Assembly: GCA_037043015.1 (NCBI GenBank)
Contig: CM073330.1
Span: 7,272,012 to 7,336,011, forward strand
Reading direction: 5' to 3'
DNA: 64,000 nt
Origin: Bryum argenteum
Taxonomy: Eukaryota; Streptophyta; Bryopsida; Bryales; Bryaceae
This document shows, piece after piece, positions 11,331 through 23,020 of this stretch. The notes below the pieces were generated by a model, which ran no database searches, was not told the origin of the DNA, and worked only from the letters and a program-made list of their open reading frames with translations. The translations under genes were made by a program, and so were the position numbers. The stretch's first letter is position 1. Every line of letters begins with the position of its first letter.

Positions 11331-12400
11331 TTTTATTTTATTTTGTATTTTGAGAATAAGGAAAAATTCAATTTTTGGTGAATTTTGAAGTTACCGCGAT
11401 ATAATTGATTCCGGGCACATTTTGAGAATATTAGAGCATTTACTGCAATTTGGATAGTTTTGGGTAGATTTTGAATAGTGTTTTAAGACTTTGACCATGA
11501 ATATCTCCTAAGTATAAGGAATTTTGAAGCTAGAAATCACTTCTTAGAAAGGCATGAAAATATTCTAAAATTTGCAAATAGTTTCAACTTAATATGATCT
11601 ATATATTACTTCTTGACAGCGTGACCAAAGTCAAATCAATCTTGTTAGGGCTTATTTTGACATTAGGCGTAACTACTGCATAAAGTGATTAGTAAATACA
11701 TGATGGAGCTATAGCAATCCACGTGCCCTTGCATTTTGAGGTGAATTGAGATCAGCCAAATCTTAATCTTTTACTACTCGACAAAATCTCTCAGCTTTTA
11801 TGTGGATGTGCACCACCGTCTTGTAACCTCAATTTTAATCACTTTGACATTATACGTATTCATTCTAATCATCAAGAAATTATGCCAAGGTTGTTATGCA
11901 TGACACACTTCCCGATATTTCTGTCCAAATTGTCGTGTTAAACATGTCTGTTTGACGTTGAGTTCGACTGGATGTTTGTTTGAACATACTAGAAGATGCA
12001 TAGTGAAAACAAGAACAATTGCCTTTTTAATATGGTCTTCCTCCTCCGACGATAAATATTTGTCTAACTGTCGTATCCGTGTGACGTTCGACAATGTCGT
12101 AGAACACAACCGTGAGTTATGCGTGGTGAGGTTTGTTGCGGTATTTTAATGTCAAATCTCTGCCACTCACAAGCGAGCTTCCGTTTCTGGGACGCTCACT
12201 TTTTACTCTCATATCCACCAAATGTTGTACCTTCCTTCACCGACTGTACCTAGCTAAACAGCATTAACTTGGCTGGTGTCATCTAGCAGGAATTATTCTT
12301 GCTTGAACTGAAATTCGAATCGAAAATTTCTTGCTAGTCCTACTGTCGATCGAATTCTTTTACAGAGTGATCATTAGAGAACCAAACAGTTCAGTAAATT
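11331..12400. other. Spacer upstream of kinase copy 1, no gene
   Basis: AT-rich sequence matching 57.8-58.6 kb in the third segment and, in part, 21.0-21.3 kb. The short ORFs near 11.9-12.1 kb lie on both strands and show no domain. Confidence 0.5.
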
Positions 12401-12481
12401 AGCCACTGATTAAGAATGTGGGTGCTTACTTTTTGGGTATCCAATACTGACTCGTTTGTTGTAACAGATGAGAAAATTCCA

Positions 12482-13745
12482 TCATCTCCGACCGGAATTA
12501 GGGAATGGCATTCTTTCCATCTCTCGAAAATCAGGCCTTTCAAGAGGATCGAAACACCAACACATTCTTATCAACTCCCTCTCAAACGGAAGCACATCAA
12601 GCGGCACATCGAGCTGCATTCCAATAAGCACAATATCATAATTCCAACGTTTTACCCCTTCAAACGGTTTGCGTCCCGTGACAATCTCATGGCAGGTCAT
12701 GCCGAAACTGTGAACATCAGCCTCGGGAGTAAGCTTCACTTTTGAAGGGCTCGGCGATTGTTTTGGCTGCCGGAGTATCTCTGGCAATCTCCAAAAGTGA
12801 GTGCCGCAAACTATCCTCACCGAGCACTCAAAACCTGCCACTCCACCGTAATGAACATTCTCGAGAGTCGAATGCGCCTGCAGAAGCACATTGGACGCAT
12901 TAAGCTTCCGATGCAAGATGCCGTGATCGTGCAACTGAGCCATGTCTCGTCCAATGTGGTACATAAATGATAACGCTTCCCGATCGGAGTAGGGCATCCG
13001 CTTGATCAGAGATCTCTGATTGATGTGCGTGCGGAGATCACCCCACTTGCGTTCCATCACGAATGCGAACTGGATAGCGAGCATTCCGGTTTTGAAGATC
13101 ACTGCACCTCGGACGGAGGCCATGGCATTCGTCCATTTGGCATTGGTGTGGGTCCCACCGGTCCACAAGTTGATCATCCCTCGAGGCTACGATCTTTGCA
13201 GTTTTAGCAGTGGAATGTTTTTCGTGGAAGGCCTTCAAAGCGAGAGGTGTGCCATTGTGTTGTGGGAGAGATGATGCTGCTGTGTAGGTCTTTGAATTGG
13301 TTGGCCTCCTTCGGCTATCTTCTCCCCCACAACGGAGTGGCGCTCGTCGAAGAAGTAGTCGTCTTGACGGGGGAGGAGAGCGAAGTCGCGCTTGAAGGAC
13401 TCGAAGGTCTGGAGTTCCTCGGAGTGGGAGTACCTGGGCTGAGGCTTTTTGCTCAGAGTCCTCATCAGAGTCTTCGTCTACTCCAGGTGTCCAGTGAATT
13501 CTGGCCGCTATCTCCGCCATTGCTGGGTATATAACTCGCTCTTGTTGTCAATGTGTGCCGGGGTTGTGTGCAGATGGGTACCAAGTCGAAGAAGAGGAAC
13601 CGTTTGAAGCAAACTGGTTCGCTGCTGAGTCGTCGTACTCAGAACCCTCAGTCGGCTCCACATTCAGACCTGGAAGTACAGATTCGCCGGTACTGCCGGT
13701 GGCCATGTCCATGACCATCACAGCTGCAATCATTGCTTTCATCAA
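12482..13745 (-). pseudogene. TKL-like pseudokinase, copy 1 (frameshifted)
   Basis: Read from 13,745 down: a hydrophobic start (MKAMIAAVMVMDMA), an acidic linker, SHSEELQTFESFKRDFALLP, a glycine-loop remnant VVGEKIAEGGQ, then from 13,177 a 231-codon frame with ERKWGDLRTHINQRSL, the catalytic-loop region HGILHRKLNASNVLL, a DFG-position GFE, WRLPEIL (APE region), VHSFGMTCHEIVTGRKPFEG, and CWCFDPLERPDF. The HRD aspartate is lysine and the DFG glycine is glutamate, so catalysis is not expected. Frameshifts near 13,550, 13,240 and 13,180 break it. It resembles TKL-class plant kinases abundant in non-seed plants. Two paralogues lie at 21.4-22.6 and 58.7-60.0 kb. Confidence 0.8.
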
Positions 13746-14237
13746 CCTGCAAATGCAACCGACCGATAGTGAGTGCAGCCAAGATTACTGCAGCAAATTT
13801 TCGATTCGGATCTCAGCTGAAGCAAAATTGGCTGTTGCTAGTTAAAACCTCATTTTTGGTTTAAACGGCTGTTTGTCACACGTAGGTAAATTAGGTTTTA
13901 AGGAAGGTCCTGCGTTTAGAGTACAAATTGAGTGAAGAATGAGAAACTGACTCGTTAGATTTGAAGTTCAAAAAGTGCAATAATCAAAGTGTGAGAAAAT
14001 GTTTCTTGAAATCAGTCCATCCCGGCTCTATTGTGGGATTTGACAACCATGATCAAACTTTTTTATTTGTTCAAGAAGACTATTTTGTAGCACTTTGAAC
14101 CCTCACTCGCGGCTCCACATTCAGACCTCGAGGTTCAGATCTCCGCTACCACAAGTTGGCCATGTCCATTCTCACTTTGAGCTCCACATTCAGACCCTGA
14201 GGTACAGATCCGCAACGGTTACCTGCAGCTACCGCAT

Positions 14238-14961
14238 GTTGGCCATGTCTATAATGGTTATGATGATAATAAGGGCGTTGAGGGAAATTGCTTTTCCATA
14301 TTTAGTCAGAGGAAGAATGATTGTATCTAAAGAGTACTTCAGTTTCATGTTCCAGGTACCCCTATGTTACACACAATCAGGATGGTGGATTGGAATGTAG
14401 AAAGTAAGTTCAACAAGGAAGACTAAAAACAACAATATAAGTGACTGACGATTGCCTACCCCAACATTTCTATTTGTACACTTAAAAGTTTGATTGCCTT
14501 ATAGATAAAAAGTTTGACGATTGCCAAATCCCATGCTATAGATGCGGACGGAGATGGTCAAGGAACATCAGCTCATAATTCAGTTTAACACAATCACACG
14601 TTGGCCATGTCTATAATGGTTATGATGATAGTAAGGGCGTTGAGGGAAATTGCTTTTCCATATTTAGTCAGAGGAAGAATGATTGTAGCTAAAGAGTACT
14701 TCAGTTTCATGTTCCAGGTACCCCTATGTTACACACAATCAGGATGGTGGATTGGAATGTAGAAAGTAAGCTCAACAAGGAAGACTAAAAACAACAATAT
14801 AAGTGACTGGCGATTGCCTACCCCAACATTTCTATTTGTACACTTAAAAGTTTGATTGCCTTATAGATAAAAAGTTTGACGATTGCCAAATCCCATGCTA
14901 TAGATGCGGACGGAGATGGTCAAGGAACATCAGCTCATAATTCAGTTTAACACAATCACAC
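14238..14961. repeat. Tandem duplication, two copies of 362 bp
   Basis: The block starting gttggccatgtctataatgg at 14,238 starts again at 14,600, and the copies differ at only a few bases. It is absent from the equivalent places at 23.2 and 60.5 kb, so it is recent. It truncates the first copy of the inverted dispersed repeat. Confidence 0.9.
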
Positions 14962-15180
14962 GCATTCGAACCCTCGTCGCCACAGTATGAGATGAAGTCA
15001 CTTAAACACCTCCATCGCACATATAACATGAAGCTCAATCAAAGCTTTGATGTCTCACATCGAAGTACCAACAAATCTATGGGAACTTTGACTTGTGCCA
15101 ATGTATTTAGACTCTTCTGAATCAGCTAATTAGCCTTCCAATCTCACAACTTAAACTAGTCTCCTTTTGGATGGAATATT
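14868..15180 (-). repeat. Dispersed tRNA-like repeat, inverted copy 4
   Basis: Reverse complement of the copies at 3.0/8.4/10.2 kb. The B box reads attcgaaccc on the plus strand at 14,964-14,973, and the lead-in (ttgtgagattggaaggc on the minus strand) lies near 15,140. Confidence 0.65.
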
Positions 15181-15414
15181 TCAATATGATATATTGCTCA
15201 AAAATAGGGGAGTGTGAAAATGGCATAGTACTTGGATGAATTGCACATGAGATAAATAAAATCTCTGAAGAATCATGAATTCTTAGATTGTCACTGTTAA
15301 TACTCACCATAAACATTGTAAGTCACATACTCTTAGGAACACCTACTAATCCAACCTCAAATTTTCATAACCCAATTCTTAAACCCAATTCTAAATAAGT
15401 CCAATCTCGGATAG

Positions 15415-15770
15415 CACATCAAACGGAAGCACATCAAACGGCAACTTTGGAAGCTGTTATCCAAGCATTGTAACTTCATAGTTTGAGCATTTTTCACCTT
15501 TGAACGGAATGCCGCCCACCTTCTCGAAACTGTCGGCCTTAGAAGTGTACCTCTCATTGGGAACCGGCACTCCATCTTTAAGTTACTCCGTCGGCGCTCT
15601 CCAAAAGCCGGTGCCGAAAACGATCTCAACGATCGAATGCGATTGCACTAGCTATGCTCAGAGCTCTTAGATCCCAGTAATGCAAGATGCCGTGAGACTG
15701 CGATCTAGCCATGTCTCATCTGCACACATGCTGGGGACACACATTGATTGTGGCGTGGAGAATTTGTCGC
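15415..15770 (-). pseudogene. Kinase C-terminal fragment (decayed)
   Basis: Resembles the C-terminal half of the pseudokinases in antisense: the aacggaagcacatcaaacgg block, the ctccaaaagccggtgccg block, and the gatgcaagatgccgtg block that encodes the HGILH region. There are many indels. It abuts a kinase fragment in the opposite orientation at 15,776. Confidence 0.6.
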
Positions 15771-15775
15771 ATAAG

Positions 15776-16735
15776 AATGGACAAAGACCTCGACGAAGAC
15801 CCCCCTTGTACTCGCACTCCAATGAACTTCAAACATTTGAGTCCTTTAAGGTAGAGTGTCCTAAAAGCGCCACCTTAAGAGATCTGACCTATTTTTAGCA
15901 CTAGTAAATTCAAAATAAAATTATGACCACATTCGAAATAGGTTTTTGGGAGGATTGCAAAAATTTGCAACATGTAATTCGCATTTGTGAATTTTATACA
16001 AAATTCCAAAGTGCTAAGTAAGATTTGACCCAAATGCGTTATATACAAATGAGGTACATATGTATCTTCACAATCTACAAATGAGGCCAGATCGCTTTTG
16101 GGTCCTGTGGCGCTTTTAGGACACTCTACCTTAGGTGCGACTCTGCTCTCCTCTCCGTCACAAGGACTTCTTCTTTGACGAGCGCCACATCGTAGTTGGG
16201 GAAAAGATAGCCCAAGGAGACCAAAAGAAAGAGACGATCTACGCAGCATCATCATCTCTCCCACAACACAAAGGCACATCTCCCATTTGGAAGATCCTCA
16301 GCGAAAACTTGCCTCTCCTCAAAGTGCAATGATCGTGGCCTCGAGGGATGATCAACTTCTGGAGTGGCGGCATTCTCACTACTGCCAAATGGGGTAATGC
16401 CACAGATACCGATCGAGGTGTAGTAATCTTCAGAACATGAATGCTCACGAACCAGATCGCATTCGTCATGAGGCAATCTCTGCAAGCACACCGATCGATG
16501 TACAGCAAAAGTTGATGTGTACAGCTTTGGTATGTCCTGTAATTAGATTGTTTAGTGCACATTCCATTAGTTGTTCAGAATGATGTTGACGAGCTGCTTA
16601 GTGGAAAGGAGCTTGAGTTGCTGCTTGATTTGCTTTTGTTTGTGAGGAAGTTGATGAGACGATGTTGATGTAACTTGGATCCTCTTCAGAGATGTGATTT
16701 TCGAAGAGGTGGAAACAACAGGAATCATGGGGTGA
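15776..16735 (+). pseudogene. Kinase fragment (decayed), interrupted by 283-bp MITE
   Basis: Begins DKDLDEDPPLYSHSNELQTF, continues after the MITE at ~16,134 with the region for the glycine loop (FFDERHIVVGEKIAQG), and ends with the VDVYSFGM block (~16,510) and ELELLLDLLLFVRKLMRRC near 16,610-16,665. Stops and frameshifts are frequent. Paralogues are at 3.5, 24.8/36.8 and 61.6 kb. Confidence 0.7.
15849..16131. mobile_element. 283-bp TA-target MITE, relative of the 39-56 kb transposon
   Basis: Ends are AGGTAGAGTGTCCTAAAAGC and its inverse, flanked by TA (15,847-15,848; 16,132-16,133). The paralogue at 61,681 reads tcctttaggtgcgactctgc without it, which is an empty site and confirms the TA duplication. 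Beyond the ends, its first ~150 bp resemble the left subterminal DNA at 39,246 (gatctgacct, cattcgaaatag, aagtgct-agtaa blocks). Confidence 0.92.
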
Positions 16736-16739
16736 TTTT

Positions 16740-17520
16740 AACACTTGCACTACCTAATTAGAACCCTATTAAAATGATGGAATCATAAAAAGAATCATGT
16801 GAGAATTGCATCTTGAAGTCATTATTTGTGCGAAAAGTGATAATTATCATATAGGTTTGAATATTTTAAAATTCATGGTCATCTTTTAACTTTTATGGAC
16901 TATGGTTACTTCGAAATATTAAGTACTTAATATTGAATTTTCTTGGGTTTATACAAATATTTGATTTGTTTGAAATACACTAGTATGTAATTTCTTCAAA
17001 TTCAAATATAAATTTTAACATAACTAGTTTATATTGTAATATTTATAAATAACAAATATTACAATATAAAAACTATATCATTTGTTGGCTACGATTTTAC
17101 AATTTTAAGTTATTGTCATAATTTGGTGAGTGTGAACTAAACTCAAAGTAGCGTCATTATTTCAAATTCTTTTGTCAATTTCTTCATGCAAGCTACATTT
17201 ATATTCTCATTATTGTTTCAAGTTTATGCAAGAAACAAAAATTAGTCTATATTTGAATGCAATTACGAAATGTGTTTTTTCAGCATGGAAGGGATGGAAG
17301 TCTTGTTCAAATCTGATTGTTAAGCTACATCGTACTCCAAAATTGGAAAAGACAGGGGGGCGGGTTTAAGATGGGGTAGCTTCAATTTTGAATAAGGCAG
17401 GGAATTGGGAATTTGGAATGTGGTAACTCAAATTTGAATAAGAGGGGATTTAGAAGAGTAAAGATTTGGATTCCCCCTTTCGTTGGATCCCTCCCCCTCC
17501 CTATTCCGACTCCATAGGGA
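16740..17520. other. AT-rich spacer, no gene
   Basis: Strongly AT-rich with no supported ORF. Two nearby copies of a gaatttggaa-type block precede the minisatellite. I see nothing else. Confidence 0.45.
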
Positions 17521-17524
17521 ACCC

Positions 17525-17645
17525 GCCCTGGCATAAGGAACCCGCCCTTTACCGCGGCACCCGCCCTTTACCGCGGCACCCGCCCTTTACCGCGGCACCC
17601 GCCCTTTACCGCGGCACCCGCCCTTTACCGCGGCACCCGCCCTTA
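17525..17645. repeat. 19-bp minisatellite, about six copies
   Basis: Perfect or near-perfect tandem units of acccgccctttaccgcggc. The unit is GC-rich and contains the palindrome ccgcgg. ORFs across it (RHPPFTAAPALY repeats) are repeat artefacts. Confidence 0.95.
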
Positions 17646-17899
17646 TCCTCCTAAGAGCCTTGGCAAGAGGTTTGCCAAGGCTTTCCTCATCTTCCCTCTC
17701 CTTCTCTTTCTTTGAAGAAGGCTGAGGTATTTTTGAAGTGGGCAAATCCAAACATACTTCCACAAAAACTGGAATTTTCATTCCTTAGATATCGTAGGAG
17801 AAAGTTTTGATTTCCACTTGTTGAACCAAGGGCCCTTCTTAATCTAGAACAAATTTAAGGGAGTAGAAGAGAAGAAAGAGTTTGTACACTCTCCTCTAC

Positions 17900-18290
17900 T
17901 CCCCTCTCCCCCAGGACACCCAGCCCGCATCAGCCGCCCAACCGCTAGGAAACCCGCGCTACCCATCCTATCCTGCAAGAACCCTGACTCTCTACTTTGC
18001 AGGAATCAAAATCATTAAGCTCATAGTGAACTGACACGTGGCATTCTAGAACGTTGTTTTTTTACTGCAAAATCTTTTAACGCCAAAAAATTACATGTAT
18101 GCTCCTAGCTAGAATCAAGGCAAGCAGACACACCCGCCCAAGCGGGGCAACTCATCCGCCAAGTATGCCCTCTTGATCACCTCAACAGGCCCCACATGAC
18201 AACGCTGGCGAGCTCTATGGATATTCACAATAATTTAAAAGTTTTGTTAAAGAATGATTATTCACTTTCCTCATGTTTTTTTTTCTTATT
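17900..18290. repeat. Spacer duplicate of ~9,600-9,960
   Basis: Shares with the 9.6-9.96 kb DNA the aactgacacgtgg block, tttttactgcaa, cccgccc blocks, and the final agaatgattattcacttt-cctcatgttttt block. The order fits the start of a second duplicated segment. Confidence 0.6.
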
Positions 18291-18725
18291 TTAACCCTTA
18301 AGCGCCCATAGTGTCGTTTTTCGACATTCTGGATGTGAGGCTCCGTCTTTGGTGCACAACCCCGTTTTCATCCCATCGATTTTTCATCCGCCGTTTTTTT
18401 TGCTCAACTCCACGGTGGGTTTACTCTACTCTCTCCTTGGATAAATAGTGAAAACCTTGATCCTCAATTCGTGAGAGTGGGCCAAAGAGATTTTTCATGA
18501 AAGTTTTGGTGGTGTGATCTTCACACCTTTTTTGCATGGATCTTGAAATCCATACCTCCAAATGGCATGCAACTTGGCAGTCATACTAATTGCCATGCTC
18601 CAAAGAAGATCCTACGGTTGGATTTTCCATTTTCATCTTTTATTTGTTTTTACGCAGTTTTGAAACAATCAGCATTATTACCAATTGTTAGGAGCTTTAC
18701 CCCCGCTTGGGCGTTTAGGGGTTAA
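18291..18725. mobile_element. TTAA-target element (piggyBac-like ends), 435 bp with both TTAA
   Basis: Begins TTAACCCTTAAGCGCCCATA and ends GGGCGTTTAGGGGTTAA. Flanks rejoin as in the empty paralogue near 9,945 (ttcttact/ggtcatctatgaa). A perfect hairpin (TGTCG-TTTTT-CGACA) sits at 18,312-18,326, 17 bp inside the left TTAA. No ORF. TTAA with CCC/GGG ends is the piggyBac pattern; the assignment rests on ends only. Confidence 0.8.
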
Positions 18726-18809
18726 GGTCATTTGTGAAAATATCCAGAGAAGTGAAGTTGCCTCTTATTGCAAGTGTAATATTTCCTCAAATGCAATGGG
18801 ATATGTGTT

Positions 18810-19772
18810 TTAACCCCTGAACGTCCTTGGGGTATTTTCAGTCAAAAACTCATTTTCAAAAAAAGTGATATAGATGAAAAAAAAGATAAGCTATTTAGAT
18901 CTCAACCGTACAAACTTGTAATACACTTGTAGTAGATCACGTAGACCAAAACTTGACTCATGGGACCTCATAGATTGCGAGATCATAACTTATTAGTGTG
19001 CAAAACAGGCTACAAAATACCATCATTTCCACTTTGAAGTGAAAATACTACCAACATGAAATTTGCAATAAAAAAATCAGCAACTAGACAGTTGTTCATC
19101 TTCATCTCAAAGACACTCTTGTACCAAAAAAATTCATCAAAAAAATATCTTGGCTCAAATAGTAGCCTTGTAGTCGTGAAAACTGCCAAAAATTTTACAA
19201 AGGAAAAATAGTCCAAAACTAGACCCCTCGCACTCAAATCCATGCCTTTTCTTCAATATATCCTCGATTGGGTCAAGGTTTCTACCACTAAAAATAGACT
19301 ATAATTGGAATCCATCCCAAAAAATAAAGTCAAAATCTAACGGTGGATGAAGGAGATCTAGCTCTTCAAAAATCATCCATTTTTTCACTTTTTTCATCGT
19401 AGAAACATCATTGCAAAGCCAATACCAAAGTTATCTAGATCAAAAAACTTCCAACTACAAAGTTGTTGGGATGCATCCAAATATCAAACCTATGAAAAAA
19501 AATTCATGAAAAACTATTTTAGATTTCACATAATTGGATTGCAATGGTAAAACATGCCAAATGTTTGAAAACCCAAAAGCAAAAGCTGCCTTCACTAAAG
19601 TCCATGCCATTTATTCAAAATTTAATTTTAGAGTCTGAAATTTTTACCACATAAACTAGACTTGATTTGTGATTTAACCCAAGTGATTTCGTCAAAAACG
19701 AAGTTTGGATGTAGACGTTATGGCTCTTCAAAGTTTCTGCCCTTCATCCAAAATGTCGTTTTTCGACACTGG
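18810..19772. mobile_element. TTAA-target element, right end truncated
   Basis: Starts TTAACCCCTGAACGTCCTTG inside the dispersed repeat, which resumes near 19,773 (gatgattattagatttacatc), as shown by comparison with 10,000-10,090. The right end has the same TGTCG-T5-CGACA hairpin (19,754-19,768) but stops at cactggcaaac with no TTAA, so the last ~20 bp were lost. The interior resembles the element at 54,132 (caaccgt, gagatcataac blocks). Confidence 0.7.
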
Positions 19773-21020
19773 CAAACAAGATGATTATTAGATTTACATC
19801 ACATTGGCATAATGATTTTGTAGCCCAACCCTAAAAAGCACCAAACATAACTAAAGGATTGATTACATGTGCGTAATTCACTTTCAATGCCTTCACTATT
19901 TTGTATGATATAAAACCACTTCATAAATAATCAAAAGACACTAGAGCACGGTGTCCGTTCCATGGTGTAGTGGCCAATGGAGGTCTCTTAAGAGACATCA
20001 TTTCATAAAGCGGTTGCGAAGGTTTGAATCGTTGTAACTACCAATTATGAGAAGATGTTCCTTAAGAGGCTCCCATTGGTTCCTACGTCCTGAAAATCGA
20101 CCACCATCGAAATTTTTTATTTTGCTTTGAATGGAACATTATAATAATATTCGATAGCCATACAGAAAATTTTAAGTACCCAAACTACTATGTATACAAA
20201 CCCATGCATAGAAATTTCAAACAAATATTAACTTATGGACATAGACAATTGCTTTATTGAGTATACATATAATCATCCACTTTTTGTGTGCATTTTGAAC
20301 GTGCAGACATTTCAAGACACATGCAGTGTCCAAAACAACTTTAAAAATTATATTACAAGATTTTTTACTAAATTTGTTTGTCTTCCAAGGGAAAATGCAT
20401 GTAAATCCTTCCCTAAAAGTTACAGAAGCTTGGTCAAAGTTGGCGTATGCATATATGTCTCAAAAATCAACTGGTCATAGCCAGTGGGCACTGGGCAACG
20501 ATTATTGAACCCCTAATGTTGTAAGGCCTCAAATTAGTCATTGCAAGGTGCAAATTTTCAACTTTTGAGAAATTTTTGATTATGGAACCCTAAGATGTAG
20601 AACCAAACTTGTACATGTATGTGTATATGAAATCTTAGGTTCAAATTCCTAATCAATTGTCGGATCATAATGTTTAAAGTTGAAAAAAAAAATTATAAAA
20701 AAAAAAAAATAAAAAAAAATAAATTCCTAGTTGTAAATTGGGTTTGAAGTTTTTCGAGATCCAATACAACCAATATCAAGATTACATTTGAATTGACGCT
20801 CTTCACAACCTTGTTCCTAAGCAAGTTTTGATTACATCTATATAATTTTACCCTTATTGAACTTATGCACCCTGTAGAAATGCTTCATTATTCACATGGA
20901 GGTATGTTCGAATGCAAATACAAAGGCTGGTCTTTGAGAATAGGATTCAAGGCATGTGAAAAATTCTTGAATTGGAAATCCAAACAGTGGGATCATACCT
21001 TCGTACCTCTTCTACGTGCA
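19773..21020 (+). repeat. Dispersed tRNA-like repeat plus spacer, copy 5
   Basis: Continuation of the unit split by the TTAA element. The core is ~19,928-20,125, with the A-box-like ggtgtagtggccaatgg kept but the B box mutated to ggtttgaatc (20,021-20,030). Confidence 0.62.
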
Positions 21021-21367
21021 CAATTATTATTATTTTAATACTATTTTTTTATATTTAATTTTTTTTGTTGAAAATAAGTATAAATTCACTTTTTGATGAA
21101 TCTTGAAGTTACTGCAATATGAGTGATTTTGGGCACATTTTGAGGATAAAGGAGCATATACTGATTTTGGGCAGATTTTGAGGATAAAGGAGCATATACT
21201 ACAATTGAGTAGTTTCGGGTAGATTTTGAATATTGTTTTCAAACTTTTACCATGAATATCTTCCAAAGCCCTAATATCTTCAGTAACTTAGCCACTGATT
21301 AAGAATGTGTGTGCTCACTTTTGAATATCGAATACTCTCGTTTATTGTAACAGATGAGAAAATTACA

Positions 21368-22647
21368 TCATCTCCGACCGGATTTTAGAAATGGCATTCT
21401 TTCTATCTCAAGAAAATCAGGCCTTTTAAGAGGATCGAAACACCAACACCTTCTTATCAACTCCCTCACAAACGGAAGCACATCAAGCGGCAACTCGAGC
21501 TGCATTTCAATAAGCACAATATCATAATTCCAACGTTTTCCCCCTTCAAACGGTTTGCGTCCCGTGACAATCTCATGGCAGGTCATGCCGAAACTGTAAA
21601 CATCACCCTCGGGAGTAAGCTTCACTTTTGAAGGGCTCGGCGATTGTTTCAGTTGCCGGAGTATCTCTGGCAATCTCCAAAAGTGAGTGGGCACCGCAAA
21701 CTATCCCCACCAAGCACACAAAATCTGCCACTCGATCGTAATGAACATTCTCAAGAGTCGAATGCGCCTGCACAAGCACATTGGACGCGTTAAGACCCCG
21801 ATGCAAGATGCCGTGATCGTGCAACTGAGTCATGTCTCTTGCAATGTGGTACATCAATGATAACGCTTCTTGATCTGAGTTGGGCCTCGGCTTGATCAGA
21901 GATCTCTGATTGATGTGCGTGCGGAGATCACCCCACTTGCGTTCCATCACGAATGCGAGCTGGTTCGCGAGCATTCCGGATTTGATGATCACTGCACCTC
22001 GGATGGAGGCCACGACATTCGCCCATTTGGCAGTAGTGTGAGTCTCACCGAGCTCCAGAACTTGATCATCCCTCGAGGCCACGATCTTTGCAGTTTGAGC
22101 AGTGGCATGTTATTGTGGAAGACCTTGAAAACGAGAGCTAGGTGTGCCTTTGTGTTGTGGGAGCAATGATGTTGCTGTGTAGATCTTTGCTTGGCCTCCT
22201 TCGGCTATCTTCTCCCCCACAACGAAGTGGCGCTCGTCGAAGAATCAGTAAGTCTTCGTGACGGGGGAGGAGAGCGAAGTCGCGCCTGAAGGACTCGAAG
22301 GTCTGGAGTTCCTCGGAGTGGGAGTACTTAGGTTGAGGCTTTTCATTAGAGTCCTCATCGGAGTACTCATCAGAGGTTTCGTCCACTCCAGGTGCCCAAT
22401 GTATTCTAGCCGCTATCTTCGCCTTTACTGGGGTATATAACTCGCTCTTGTTGTCGATGTGTACCGGGTTGTGTGCAGATGGGTACCAAGTCGAAGAAGA
22501 GGAACCGTTTGAAGCAAATTGGTTCGCTGCTGAGTCGTCGTACTCAGAACCCTCAGTCGGCTCCACATTCAGACCTGCAAGTACAGATCCGCCGCTACTG
22601 CCGCTGGCCATGTCCATGACCATCACTGCTGCAATCATCACTTTCAC
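21368..22647 (-). pseudogene. TKL-like pseudokinase, copy 2 (frameshifted)
   Basis: The best-preserved N-terminus of the three: a 169-codon frame from 22,647 (MKVMIAAVMVMDMASGSSGG start, acidic SDEYSDEDSNE linker, YSHSEELQTFESFRRDFALL). A frameshift just before the glycine loop, near 22,240, moves the product out of frame. The kinase body resumes from 22,082 (FVMERKWGDLRTHINQRSL, HGILHRGLNASNVLV, VADFVCLVG), then a second shift near 21,690 leads to YSFGMTCHEIVTGRKPFEGG and CWCFDPLKRPDF. HRD is HRG and DFG is DFV. The start is chosen because it gives the hydrophobic leader shared with copy 1. Confidence 0.82.
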
Positions 22648-22859
22648 CCGGCACTTTCATCACCCTGCAAATGCAACCGACCGATAGTGAGGGCTGCCAA
22701 GAAAACTGCCGCAAATTCTCGATACAGATCTCAGCTGAAGTAAAATTGGGTGTTGCAATTATGACCTCATTTTTGGTTTTAACGGCTGTGTGTCACACAT
22801 AGGTAAATTAGGTAGCAGGAAAGGTCCTGCGTTTAGAGTACAAATTGAGCGAAGAATGA

Positions 22860-23020
22860 GAAACTGACTTGTTAGATTTGACATTCAAAAACTGCAATAT
22901 TCACACCGTGAGAAAAGGTTTCTGGAAGTCAGTCTATCCCGGCTCTATTGTGGATTTTGAGTTTTTGACAACCATGATCAAACTTGTTTATTTTTCCAAT
23001 ATGAGGAACCGTCTGACGAT
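22860..23020 (+). repeat. 3' end of dispersed repeat (solo), also at ~13,930 and ~60,190
   Basis: The ttcttgaaatcagtcyatcc block and the tttgacaaccatgatcaaac end occur in the same place in all three kinase segments without the tRNA-like part. This is an old truncated copy present before the segment was duplicated. Confidence 0.5.
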
